Shown here piece after piece: positions 12,366 through 23,536 of a stretch of DNA of 64,000 bases. Numbering within the stretch: position 1 is the stretch's first letter; every line of letters begins with the position of its first letter. The DNA is taken from contig NW_006766902.1 in assembly GCF_000275845.1 (NCBI RefSeq), forward strand, positions 123,765 through 187,764, read 5' to 3'. The notes below the pieces were generated by a model that was not told where the DNA came from, made no database searches, and saw only the letters and a list, made by a program, of their open reading frames with translations. The stretch is from Dichomitus squalens LYAD-421 SS1. Taxonomy: Eukaryota > Basidiomycota > Agaricomycetes > Polyporales > Polyporaceae. The position numbers and the translations under genes are program-made.

Positions 12366-15300
12366 CCAAAGTCTTCGCCGGAGACTTGACACCAACACAG
12401 AAGTCACGATGCGCGCCAGGCTAGCCGTGCCCGGCTCGGGAGCCAGGGTACATCACACCCGCACCGTCGGTGAATGGAGCGCTTTCCAGCCCCAGCTTCG
12501 TAGACCTTGCGTACCTAGCCGGACAGGGAGATGCGTGGATCGGGCGACGAAAGAAGGAACTGAACGCGCCCGTTACGTCCAATGGCGATACGTTGATTGA
12601 CATATTTGTTGTCGCATCTTTTGGAATTGTGTAGAACTACGATGGCCGCGCAGAGTCTGGGAACAGGATGTACACCGCCAGGGACGGGGTGGCGCGGATG
12701 TACCGGCTTTAGATGAGCTGGCGCCCGCGGTCCCGTGCTGTCAAGGATGCCCCCAACCGCCCTGCGGTCTTCAGTAAGTGGTTCTGGTACCTGAGTATGC
12801 GTGTAGAGCCACTGTATGTCAATCGTGAGAGTGACCGGCGACATGCCAGGAACGAAATTCGTCCGGTGTAAGTCGGATGGTCAACATGACTCGTCCACAC
12901 AAATCCCCAGGAATTCGGAAGCGTAATGGTGGGTGCAACCAGAGCAGTCATCTACAAGGCAAATAGATGAGAATCGAATTGTTGCGCAGCAGACGTACGT
13001 ACGGTACATATAGGCGGCGTAGTCGTGACAGAAATGGATGCAACCGTCGGCGTAGTCGTGACAGAAATGAATGCAACCGTCGGCGTATGTTATGCCGCAA
13101 GCCAACACGCAGAGAACGGGGTCGGTGATGTCCCGCAGACGTCCGTTGCGTGTGCGTGTAAGCAGAGTCTGTGAAGCTCCTAGATTCAGCACCATCATCC
13201 CCTGCTGTTCCCTGTTGGGGCGATCTAATGGTTTCAAGTCAAGGGTGCGGATTGTGAGCTGCAGTCATTTCAGCAACGATACTGCATCCCGACATCCGAT
13301 AGTCGGATAGCGTGGCGTCGCCTAAGTTTGAGTATCATGTCAGCATCCAAGTTTAAAGGCAAATGAAGGGAAGCGCGAAGCGAAGGAAGTAGTGAAGACA
13401 CAGAGAATGGCGACGAGGCGGTGGTTAAGCGCCACGTAGAAGGTCAGTGGCGCTTATCAGCTGAGGTGTTCCGGTCGCGCAAATCTCCCACATTCCGCCA
13501 CTGTGTACCTGCCGAATCTGAGCATGAGAAGTCGAGTCAACGTGCACACTACCATATCCATGTGAGTATTGTGCTGGTCTTGTCCGACGAACGACTACTG
13601 TGTAGGATCTGTGGAATCTTGCGTTCAGACGCAGGCGTTTCAACGTTTGTTCACCCTGCCTCATCTCTCACGATCATTCGCCGTATGGGTGCAACGCAGC
13701 AACGGCATGGCCTAACCGTGATCCCTCCCATGGACGAGGACGACGATACTCCCACACGAGCCCCGTCCGCCGTCCGAAGCTTCTGCGCTAATCCAACGTT
13801 CAATCTCGAAGACGGGTCACCAGTCCACAGTCTGGATGTGCCGGGTCCGACGGCCATTCCGCAGCTGACGGAGATAGGCTCCAACCAGGTCCGTACCTTC
13901 TAGGAAGCCCAGGTCGTGGCTATACTCACCCTCAGCCCCCTTTCCCTCATCTTGAATTCTTTCAGCCACAGTATCCCGGTATGCAGGCAGAAGCTAGACC
14001 TGTCGTGTATGAGTGAGTATTGTAATCTATCTGGCGGAAGGACTCTACTCGACGTTACTGGTGAAGAACGGCAGAGGCCGCCACGTTGTCTGTGTTCACG
14101 CCGAAAATTATAGCAACGTCAGGGCACGCATCCTCTCGGTACGTTCCCTCTACACATCGGCGACCCACAGCGATGTCGGCTGTCTCTAGCGAGACGTAAG
14201 ATCTGCGGGAGTAAGATCGTATTGCAAATGTATTGGATACGTGTGAATTATGGTCGTTCATGTGCCACAAATTGGTGCCTGCAGATATTTGATGTCTAGT
14301 CACACATGTGCAGCACTCCCAAGACTATCAACTATATCCACACGTGTCTGAATAGCACGCACGCCCTGAGTGGGTCTTGTTGCTCATTGTGTCGGGAGCT
14401 GTTTGCAGAGCTGGAATTGACCGAGACATGTCCCCAGCGAAGCGAAGCCGCCCCTCATAACACGGATATAGGCCAATCTCAGAAGGACATTCGGACTCAC
14501 GCATCAATGGTACTTGACTGACTCATTCACAGGAACTCAACGTGCTTTTCGCAACCCGTCATCTGCCGCCCCCACGTAGCCGGTGAGCGTCCAATGATCG
14601 TGACGGGCGATTCGACACTGAAGTCTGCTCCATTCAATTAATGCAGCCACGTATATTGCCGTGAGCTTAGAACGGCATGTATAAGTTTTCGACGGCTTCA
14701 TTCACGACGTACGGGGTTGCGCCCGCGCGTGGCGTATTGCTCGGCGCCCACTGGCGCAGATTCTAGCTCCATCCCCGTGACGACATGCTTGACATTAGAA
14801 TGTATTGAGTGGAAGTTATCTTCTCACCATATTATAAGCCCCTCCCAATCGCGGATGGGGACTGTTTTGGAATGGATGTGAGTATGATCAAGCTGACTGT
14901 TGAGCAGGACAGCGAGTCGGACTTGGCTCGCATGTTGGACATTTTTGCAACATACGGAAAGAAGATGAGTTTTCTTGTTCTTTATCTCCTTCAGTCTTCT
15001 TAGCTAGCCATATTGACTCACGCTCCTGTTGCAGAGTGCCCGACCAGACGCGTGTTTCGGACATCAGTATGTGTCGATCGCTGTGTCCGAGTGTTATGGT
15101 CCGTTTCTGACCGTCCAATCCCAAAGCACAGTCCCACACCGCAAACAATCTATTTGCACAGGAATAAGTCCCGCAGTGGCTCCAAATGAAACGCCGATGA
15201 TTTCCAAGTGGCGGGGCCCGGTACACAACTCAGACTGCACGTTGAGCGTCCACTGCCTCCATCCCCGAGACGGCAATTTGAAACCGGGACGAAGCCGCCC

Positions 15301-15937
15301 ATAGACGCGGAGGCACAACGGACCGGGCATTATCAATACCTGGAGCAACATCGCTAGCTGCTGGTTCCACCGATTTGCGTCATATCCGATGTCTAGAACC
15401 AAGGGTGACTGTCTACCCTCAAGTGCACTATATCGTGTAAGTCGTCTCACGAGCCTTGTGACCATCTCCTTGTGGACATCTCGGCCACACCGTCGCGTCA
15501 CCATGGTATCTATGAGTGTCCCAGAACAGCGGCAATCTGGGCCATGACGAGATCCCGACGGTATCATCTGAGACCGCGATGAGCCAAGGCAGGTGAGGTT
15601 GCACTGTTCGCTGGGACTATCCCATTCACTGTATGCGCGGGCTAACACTGGATCCTTAGGGCTATATGACTATCATTGGCCCGCTGTACGGTCTCGATAT
15701 CAGATGTCCTCTGCGCTCGCTGAAAGTACTCAAACCCTACAGGTCTTGGAAGAGGAAACACTCGGGTAGGGTAGCATAAGTACTCTGATGGCGGATCACA
15801 TTGATGCGACACGCATATGAAACTCTGGCCGTGTCGTAAACGCGTGCTGATGGCCTCCTGTGGATCCACGACGAAGGGTTCATTTTCATTATTGGCCGGA
15901 AGGTCGGCCTCGGGGTATCAGCCTTGGGTCATTGCGC
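12366..15937. other. Gene-poor region with one unassigned open frame
   Basis: There is no recognisable gene. The longest frame is on the - strand at 15094-15648 (184 codons, containing RLVRRLTRYSALEG and RQWTLNVQSEL). It may connect to another - strand frame at 15642-15869, but it has no motif I know and no clear start. A 33-bp tandem repeat sits at 13015-13080. Confidence 0.4.
13015..13080. repeat. 33-bp tandem repeat, two copies
   Basis: Two adjacent 33-bp units (13015-13047 and 13048-13080) differ at a single base, and a third copy starts with CGGCGTA and stops. The unit is a multiple of three and reads as an 11-residue repeat (DGCIHFCHDYA) in one - strand frame. No supported gene uses that frame. 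Confidence 0.8.
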
Positions 15938-15944
15938 ATATAAG
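15938..15944 (+). promoter_or_regulatory. TATA-like element of the lipocalin-type gene
   Basis: ATATAAG lies about 65 bp upstream of the ATG at 16005, at a spacing usual for fungal promoters. Assigned by position only. Confidence 0.4.
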
Positions 15945-16004
15945 GAGACCATTTTCTTGGAGACGTCCCAATCCTGAACCTTCCTTCCAGGACTCTTCGT
16001 GACA

Positions 16005-17272
16005 ATGCTCCGCTCGTTGATCTTCGCCTTGTCTATCGTTTTTGCTTTGGTCTCTTCTTGCTCTGCAGGTGCGTAGCTCTACATTTGACCCCAGCGATCA
16101 CTGCTACTCGCTTTGAAACCCAACTCATCGTCTGGTCGCAGGCCTTGTTACTCCGCGGGTTGCCTCTCCCTTCGATGGACAGTACATTGTTGTGAACTCT
16201 CAAAACAACGCTACGGAATGGTGGTGGGTTCAGGTCGGCGCTCCTGCAAAGGATGGAGAGTCTCCTCCTAGCTTCCATGCCACCTTCTACCAAGGTGAGC
16301 AGGACCATCCCAATCCACCCCAGTGCGTTTACTTATCACATGAGACTAGGATATCCCATTTCGGTTTTACGTGAAGCGTCAGGAGGGAACAGCGCTCCCG
16401 AAAACTACATCGTGATAAACGGTGCTTTCCCCAATGGCACCGTTTTCGCCTATAATCTCGTCGCGTCCGCGTCATCCGTCACCTACTCCGGAAACGCTGT
16501 GCACGGCTCCTGGCCCGGTGCGGGCTCGTTTGACAACTCGGCCGACCTCTCCACGTTCACCGTCACACTCGACTCTCCCAGCGTTAAGGGTACGATCACC
16601 ATCAATAGCAATGCCCCACACCACTACGGCTGCAACACGACCACGGACCCGTAGTTCGGCAGCGCGATTCCGGCGGGTACGACCCTCAGCGCGAACGAGG
16701 ACGAGTTCTACACGAAGCTCGGCTGGGCGACCTCGCAACCAGGCGGCGCCGCGTCCGTCTCGGTCGTGCTCGACGGCACGCCGTTCGAGTTTGACGGCCA
16801 GGGCTACCACGACGCGAACTGGATGACGCAGCCGATCGACGCGTTCATGGACAACTGGTACTTCGTGAATGCGCAGGTCGGGCCGTACGACCTCTCCTCG
16901 GTCTGGTCGCACATCACCGGCTCGACGCGCGAGTTCACCACGGGCTTCCTCCAGGCCGACGGCGTCATCCTCCAGAACCAGTGCTCGGTCGAGGGCGCGA
17001 AGGCGGACGACTTCTCGAAGCTCACGCCGTGGGGCCTCAAGTACGACGAGCCTAGCGGTGTGAACGTGTTCGAGGGCTTTATCCTCGAATACACCCTCGC
17101 GAACGGGGACCTGTACCGGTTCATCCTTACCGGCCAGAGCCTGGTGCTTGACCAGCCCATCTACCATCGCTGGGTCGGCTCTGCTGTCGGTGGCATGGTT
17201 GGCGGAGAGCAGTATGAGGGCACCACGATGTACGACTGGCTCAATCCCAGCCTCACTCCATACAACGGATGA
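16005..17272 (+). pseudogene. Secreted CrtC/Diels-Alderase-like (lipocalin-fold) protein, interrupted by an in-frame TAG
   Basis: Three exons: 16005-16068, 16142-16294 and 16350-17272, joined by GT-AG introns. The protein begins with a signal peptide (MLRSLIFALSIVFALVSS) followed by LVTPRVASPFDGQYIVVNS. The C-terminal half contains GQGYHDANW and NWYFVNAQVGPYDL. This G-Y-H-D-x-N-W signature is found in the hydroxyneurosporene synthase-like and fungal Diels-Alderase-like families, which have a double lipocalin fold. Those families hydrate carotenoids or catalyse cyclisations, and most basidiomycete members have no assigned substrate. A TAG at 16652-16654, after CNTTTDP, interrupts the frame, yet the same frame continues with good family sequence (FGSAIPAGTTLSANEDEF) to the TGA at 17270. 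Family members usually have an aromatic residue or Gln there, so one base change explains it. It is therefore a recent pseudogene, a sequencing error or, less likely, a readthrough gene. GC content at third positions rises sharply after the stop. Confidence 0.7.
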
Positions 17273-19067
17273 GCAGATTACATTTGACACATGAGGATGA
17301 GTGTTACGCTATGCAGTGGCCCAGGGTCGACTTGCCAATGACTCGATTGATGATTGTCAGATATTGACGTCTTTCTCACTAGAGTATATGATACCCCTAT
17401 TCAATACTAGAGCATCCTGTGCTATCGACATCCAACCGTAGAGACGTCAATCGAAGGTTCCGAGTCGAAGCTGTAGTCAACGTGGACGCGTCGCGACGCG
17501 TCAGTGGAGGTCATGTGATCGCGAAGGTCAAGCGACGTGCGTCGACGAAAGCCGACATGCGCTCGAATACTCCCCTGCGTGCACCAAAACCCAGCATTTC
17601 ACTGCTACTATACTGCATACGAGGAATGCGTCTGGTCCTAGTGGGGACTTCGTACAGGGTGACAGAAGTTGCTAAGGTCTTCGACGTCATCAGGATGGGG
17701 CGCTTGTTTCACGTTTCACCGTTTTTTCAGTCCTTAGACTTGTTTCGACCTTTCCCCTCTCTCTCTCTCCCGCTCATGTTTATAGGGGGTTTTATACATC
17801 AAGAAGGAAAGGCCTCTAGAGAGTCACCCAGGGACAGATTGTCCTTTGGGTTTGCCGGACCGGGCTCGGATTCAGCAGGAACAGATCCTCAATGTCGCCT
17901 AGCACGCGCGAAGCAAGACTAGAACTCCCCTCGAATCTCACGGCGAGGGCTGACGTCGAACAGTGTATTGAGCGCATCCATGAGGTCAGCAGACGAGAAC
18001 GAGAGAGAGCGTCGGTCTAGGTACGGCAAACATCACGTTCGGGGAAGTATAATTGCTTCACCCTGCTCCGGAACATCTTGCAGGTCATTGTCGCATGAAC
18101 CGCGTTGACTTTGTCGATCCCGACGATACACCCGTGGGACATCGCAGGCTGGTACACTGAAATGCGGAGGATTCATGGGAATGGTACGTCGATCCTTGAA
18201 TATGTTCCTCCTCCACCATTGTGTTGTTCGTGGGCTTGTTATCCACCCCGATGCTCGCTATGTCATGACTTACGCTGTGGCTTACTCTCGGATGTGCGCG
18301 CTAACGAGGGCCTCGACAGACGATAACGCAACACGAGGCAAGACGCAGATCTCTCCAGTCTCGCCGCTCACCCCAAGCCTATCTTGTGTCATCATCTGCC
18401 CTCCTCTGGCGCTTTCGCAGGCTCAGCCTCCTCTCCGTTACAGCAGGTATCACCTGCCATATGCATGCTCGGCATGCATCTCATATCGCCAAGCTCGCCT
18501 AAGCCTCCACCGTACACGCCCCGCATGTGCTTGCGTCTGGGTCGACCTCCGAGCCTTCCTAAAACGGCAGACGGACGGTTTCATCTGGCATCTCTGTCCG
18601 CTGCTCTCTTCGCATCGCATATATTTGCTGCCGTGCTGCGCAACGCACGGACGCTCTTTCAGATGCTCGCTGGTGCACTGCCGTGCCGCTTCGCAGTCTG
18701 AGACTCAGTTAGCGCCCTCGCTCGGCTGATGATACTCAAAAGCACACAACACCCCATTTGACTTGCGATCGCTGCACGGGTTGTTGCCGACTGCACATGT
18801 CGAACACGTTGCGAGAGCTTGACGGCTGAGTGCTCGCCTCTGCGGCTCCTCACGCATAGACGTTATTAACGCGGGTCAGTTACTCCCTCGAGCTCAACGC
18901 GCTCTCTCACTCTCACCGTCCACTCGGTGTGTCCACCGCCAACGCCGCTGTCCACTGGACAGCGTACCCCGACCGCAAGTAAGCCCGTGCTTCGTGCAGC
19001 TCCCACAGTCTCTTCCGCGAGTACCTTTCCCTCCGAGTTCTCACCGCCGCCAGGCCTAGCCCCTCCC
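17273..19067. other. Intergenic region
   Basis: The first part is 3' flank of the lipocalin-type gene. Open frames at 17419-17922 and 18175-18729 (+) have no recognisable domain. The last 200 bases are the promoter and 5' leader of the next gene, with pyrimidine-rich stretches at about 18890-18920. Confidence 0.4.
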
Positions 19068-21149
19068 ATGTCCACTGTGACGTGCAGCGAGGCCAAAACG
19101 ACTGGCGATGAGCTCCCTCCCATCCCAGTGCCGCCTCCAGACGGCCCTCACCTTCTACCCCCAACGCCCCCCACCCGCGATTTCCTCTCGCTGCCACTCC
19201 CGGATCCTACGATGCCACCCTCCGCCCTGCTTAGTCCAGGGCTGAGCAGCCTCTCGCCAGGACTCCTCACCCCGCGGAGCTTCATGTCGTTCTCGCCACC
19301 CGCCGTGCAGACGCCAGGCGCCCACGAGTAAGTCGCCCCCTCCGCTGCGCAGATTTACGTTCTCCAACCCCTCTTCCTTCGAACTTCGCCCTGCGCACCG
19401 CGCACGCCTTTCACACTCACTTCGGATCTTGCGATCGCGCCGTGCACAAGCCCGTGCTCATACAGACTTTTGACCGTCCGCGCAGCTTCGAACTCTTCCA
19501 CGAGGTCCGCGAGGCAAGCTCGTCGCCCACCCCTATACACGAGATGCTCCGGGATCCGGCAATCCTCTCCTCCCTGCTCTCGCACCGCAAGAAGCCCCGC
19601 AGCGGCTCCTCGGCCTCGCACACGCCACGCCTCGCCACGGCGGGGGACGACATGCTCAAGCCCGAGCCAAGTGGCAGCAGTAGCAGCAGCAGCAGCAAAC
19701 CCAGAACTCCTTCCCGCGAACGCAGCCGAGACCCTGACCGCGATCGCGAACGAGACTATGGGCGAGAGAAGGAACGCGATCGGGATCGCGACAAAGACCG
19801 AGAGCGCGAACGAGATCGAGAGCGGGACCGGGACTCGCGCACGATCGACACGGCGTCAACGACGTCAACAGTGAAGCCGCGCAAGAAGGACAGGGACCGG
19901 GACCGCGAGTCGGACAGCGCGACGATCCTCACGCACGTCCTCGCGGAAGAAGAAAGGCAGGCGCGGCACCTCAAGGCCGTCCTCCGGCAGACGGGCGCGC
20001 GGCTGGAGGAGGAGCTGCGCCGCGCGGACCTCGCCGAGTCGCGCGCGCGCACGGCGGAGATCAACGTGTCCGAGCTCACGCAGCGGCTCGCGAGCTCGGA
20101 GGCGGCGCGGCACCAGCTCGAGCTCGACGCGACGCGGGCGCAGGAGGAGTGCAGGAGGTGGCAGATGCAGGCGGACGCGGCGGAGCGGGAGGCGAGGCGG
20201 CTGCAGACGGAGCTCGCGAGGTCGGAGAGGGCGAGGCAGGATGTGGAGCAGGCGGAGAAGGAGGCGAGGGGCGCGGCGAGGAGGGCGGAGCAGACGCTGA
20301 GGGAGTGGAAGGCGAGGGAGGAGGGGCGCGAGGAAGTCAGGAGGTTGGAGGTGCGGAGGAGGTATAGCGATGGGCGGGATGAGGGCTTCGAGGACGGCCG
20401 GGCGGAGGGATACGAGGCGGGTCATGAGGACGGCTATGAGCAGGGGCGCAACGAGGGGTACGAGAACGGGAGGAGCGAGGGCTTCGATGCTGGTCGACTC
20501 GCCGGGTTCGAGGAAGGCAAGAAGGCGGCATATTCGGACGGATTCCAAGCCGGGTACGCACAAGGCAAGAAGGAGGAGCGTGCCCGGGCACTCGACGCGT
20601 TCGATCGCTTCATCGAGTCGGAAATGGACCACCGCCGCCCCCGGGACAGCATGACCGAGTACGAGGTAAATACGTCGCACTCCGGCCTCTGATTTGGCTG
20701 GCGGTACTCACACGTCCCTATGCGTGCTGCGACAGGATGAAGACCGCACGAGGCGTTGGGTCGAAGCGACGCGTAAGATGCGCGAGCGCGAGTACTCGCC
20801 CCTTCCGCCGACTCCTCCACGGGACATCCCATATTTGCAGCCCCAGGGCCATCTGCAAGCCCCCGAACCTCAACAGCATCTCATCAAATCCCCGCCTCCT
20901 CCCCCTCGCCCCATTCCGGTGTCCGAGAGTGCACCTGCTGCTATGCAGATCTACGCCCAGCCACCCCCTCCGACCCGTGAACCGGCGCAGCACATCCAAG
21001 CGCCACAGCCCGTACATGCCCAAGCTCAGCGCGACCCCTCCCCGGCACCGAAGCTGGTGTGGCTTCACCGACCGCTGAACCACCATCGCGAGCCGTCGGC
21101 GGATGGTACCTCGCGCCCGCTGCCTATAGCCCCCGAGCAGCGGGCTTGA
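19068..21149 (+). CDS. Coiled-coil protein with deca-GX3 repeat tract
   Basis: Probable start at the ATG at 19068 (MSTVTCSEAKTTGDELPP). The N-terminus is rich in Pro and Ser. An intron of about 160 nt (donor at 19329) leads to FELFHEVREASSSPTPIHEM. Then follow a Ser run, an R/D/E-rich low-complexity stretch (RDRDRDKDRERERDRERD) and a long, charged coiled coil (from about LAEEERQARHLKAVLRQ to EQTLREWKAREEGREE). Next comes a tract in which Gly recurs every fourth residue, as in GYEAGHEDGYEQGRNEGYENG, continuing for some 60 residues. This resembles the deca-GX3 motif of the Yae1/Lto1 family, where it forms a helix. After an intron (20666-20735) comes a Pro-rich tail with PPPPPRP, ending at the TGA at 21147-21149. 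The function is unknown. The layout suggests a cytoplasmic scaffold. The short repeats at DNA level (AGC runs at 19674-19697) are slippage-prone. Confidence 0.75.
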
Positions 21150-21842
21150 GTGTGCACGCGAGCCAACCTCAGATCTCCCCCTATCGCTTGGTTCGTCTGA
21201 AGGGGTGGTGATGACCTGCAGCGTGCCCGAGCTGCGAGGCGTGCGCCGCATTGAGTGTTCGGGTACGTGCGTCTGCTGGATTGAACGTAACGGTCCTTGG
21301 AGCCGGGACTCTCGAGCACGATGATTGCCATGTTTGCGTAGACATTGTCCTGTAACATTATCACCTGCACTTACTCCTGGACTGAGACTGGATCGCATTT
21401 GGCTCGACTTGTACCCGTATGTTACTGTTACGAATGCGCTATCGAACGCATCTTCGTTGACTGTGACTTGCATCTGCACTCCTTGGAGAAGCGGATAGCC
21501 GTTGCATCGTCGTTGCCCGTGTTCACCGTGTCACCTGGCATGCAATTCTCTCGCGCCGTGGTGCTTATCCCAACAATGCACAGTCGACCCACCGCGATTC
21601 GAGTACAAACGCGCCTGGGAGCGCTTCATCTGCTAGTTCTATAAATATAGGAGCGTAAGGTCCCCTCCACGAATCGCTGATGTACGTTCACTCCGAGCAG
21701 TCATATCGTTCACAATAATATCGACCGACCGACCGACCAGTCTCCCCAAGTCCACGTCCCTGAGAGAGCAGTGTCCAATGCATCCAGGTTGTCGCCGGCA
21801 GTCGTGGATCATATCTCCATGACGCCCCGAACCCACGGCGGC
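21150..21842. other. Convergent intergenic stretch
   Basis: No gene. A (GACC)n microsatellite of four units is at about 21722-21738. Both flanking genes end towards this interval, so it should hold two 3' untranslated regions. Confidence 0.5.
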
Positions 21843-23421
21843 CTATGAGCTCTCGCCGTGGGCGGCGTACACGAGCCGCGCGTTCTGCCCGAAGACGGCG
21901 TCGATCGCGTCCTGCTCGATGCCGAGCTCCGCGAACGACTCGCGCGCGAGCTCGAACCAGTCCCCGGCGTTGGTCGCGGGCGAGCTGCCCGACAGCAGCG
22001 CGGCGGGGGACGAGCCGAAGAGGATGCGCTGGAAGCCGAACGCCTCGATCGCGTGGCCGACTGTTCGATGAGCACAGGAACAAACATAAAAATAGGAACA
22101 CAAGATGTGCAACGTCAGAGATGCGCTCGTCCAGTTGGGGGCGAGATGGAGGACGGGACGTACTGTACATCTTGATCCGGCGCTTCCACTCGTTCTTCTC
22201 CCTGATGCTCGCGCGGGCGGCCTTGTCCGCCTCGGCCTCCTTGCCTTCCTCGCTCGACGACGCCGGGGGCGCAGGCGTCTTTGGGGTGGGCTCGCCCCAG
22301 GCGGGGGGGAGGAAGTTGACGTAGAGGTTGGCGAAGAGCGAGAGGGACGCGGTGTGGCTCTGGTAGCTGCGGTACGTGTGGTGCGTGAGGAGTTTGACGA
22401 TGGGCAGTGTCAGGTCGTCAGGTGGCGGGAGGATGTTGGCTGTACGAAACAAGGTGGACCATCGTCAGCCAAAATCAGTTTGAGATGTCATCGTGACACG
22501 ACTCGGAGCCAGCACAGACAGGAGATTGCCGCCAGAAACAGCTGCACGCCCGTCTCTTCGCAGCGCCCCGCCAGGTGCCAGTGACGAGTGACAGAAAGTG
22601 GCAAGCGGCGGCACCGCACGACACGACGGCAGGCGCAAGGGCACGAGAAGCGCAAACATGGCACGTACAGAGAATGATTCTGCCCTTGAGTTCTGAGCTT
22701 GCGGTCGCCTTCGTGAGAAGGTCCTCGAGGGCCTCCCATCCGCCGTCCTGGTGAAGATCACTTTGTACGTCGATGTTGACCACGAAATTCTGCGTTAGGG
22801 CCCACGCGAGCGCCTCAATGGCGGCTGGTGAGGGTTTCGTGAAGGCCGAAGTGAGCACGATCGTTGGTTTTGATGAGCCTCCCACGGCGAGATATGACGG
22901 TGGCGACGTGGGGGCACCATCCTCGAGCTTGAAGGGCACAGCGATTGCTAGGATGGGCGTGGAGGAGGGGGCGGAGGCGACGCTGTGAATGGGGAGAAAA
23001 TGCGCGATAAGCGAACTCGGCCATATACAGTAGTGGGGCGCAGCATGCGAGCCCTTAGCGAGCTCGCCGCGGACAGGTACGATCTAAGCGAGGACGATAC
23101 TCACTCTTGAACCAGCTTCTCGATATCTGACTCTTGTGCGCCGTGCAAGGAGAGGACGATTCCCCGGACGCGCCCGCCTATGGTCTGGCCAGTTTCTGAC
23201 TTCCAAAGCGAGAGGTCTCCCGACGCGTTGATGACATGGGCATCAATGATGTCTTCTGGCTGGAGTGTGCTTGGGCTGGGAGCGATGGGGAACCTCTCGG
23301 ACGTGCCAGTGTTGGGTGGCGTGAAGGCGGAGAGCGGGAGGGTTGGATGTTGTTTATTGCCCTTGCGGCGCGCGCCGACGCCAGGCGACTTGGGAGTTGG
23401 GGGCAGCACGTCGGTGCTCAT
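21843..23421 (-). CDS. Amidohydrolase-like TIM-barrel protein, metal ligands apparently lost
   Basis: Four exons join cleanly: up to KLVQE (near 23105); VASAPSSTPILAIAV to GRIIL (22987-22665); NILPPPDDLTLPIV to RRIKMY (22440-22165); and GHAIEAFGFQRILFGSS to the TAG at 21843. The start is taken at the ATG at 23421 (MSTDVLPPTPKSPG), because TATATA and a CCAAT-like site lie about 100 bp upstream. An in-frame ATG at 23484 is possible. The end of the protein (FGFQRILFGSSP, then ELGIEQDAIDAVFGQNARLVY) matches the C-terminus of the amidohydrolase 2 superfamily, where FGSD.P supplies the catalytic Asp. Here that Asp is Ser. At the N-terminus, DAHVIN sits where the metal-binding D-x-H-x-H is expected, with the second His missing. 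The fold is likely but hydrolase or decarboxylase activity is doubtful. Loops rich in Pro, Ala and Glu interrupt the barrel. Confidence 0.7.
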
Positions 23422-23521
23422 GCTTTGCTTTGAACTGGAAGATGATGGAGAAAGTGGCGAAGTTTGTGTGGACGACGTGCGCAAAGGAGGATCAGGATGG
23501 TGGCGAGAAGGTGCGAGGGCG

Positions 23522-23536
23522 TATATATTCCAATGG
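23522..23536 (-). promoter_or_regulatory. TATA and CCAAT-like elements of the amidohydrolase-like gene
   Basis: TATATA at 23522-23527 and a CCATTGG element at 23530-23536 (- strand) lie about 100 bp upstream of the ATG at 23421. Their position supports that start over the one at 23484. Confidence 0.4.

Noticed and set aside
16472..17290. 272-codon - strand open frame
   Set aside because: Antisense shadow of the GC-rich third exon of the lipocalin-type gene.
19865..20680. 271-codon - strand open frame
   Set aside because: Antisense shadow of the coiled-coil exon, made of Leu, Arg and Pro runs.
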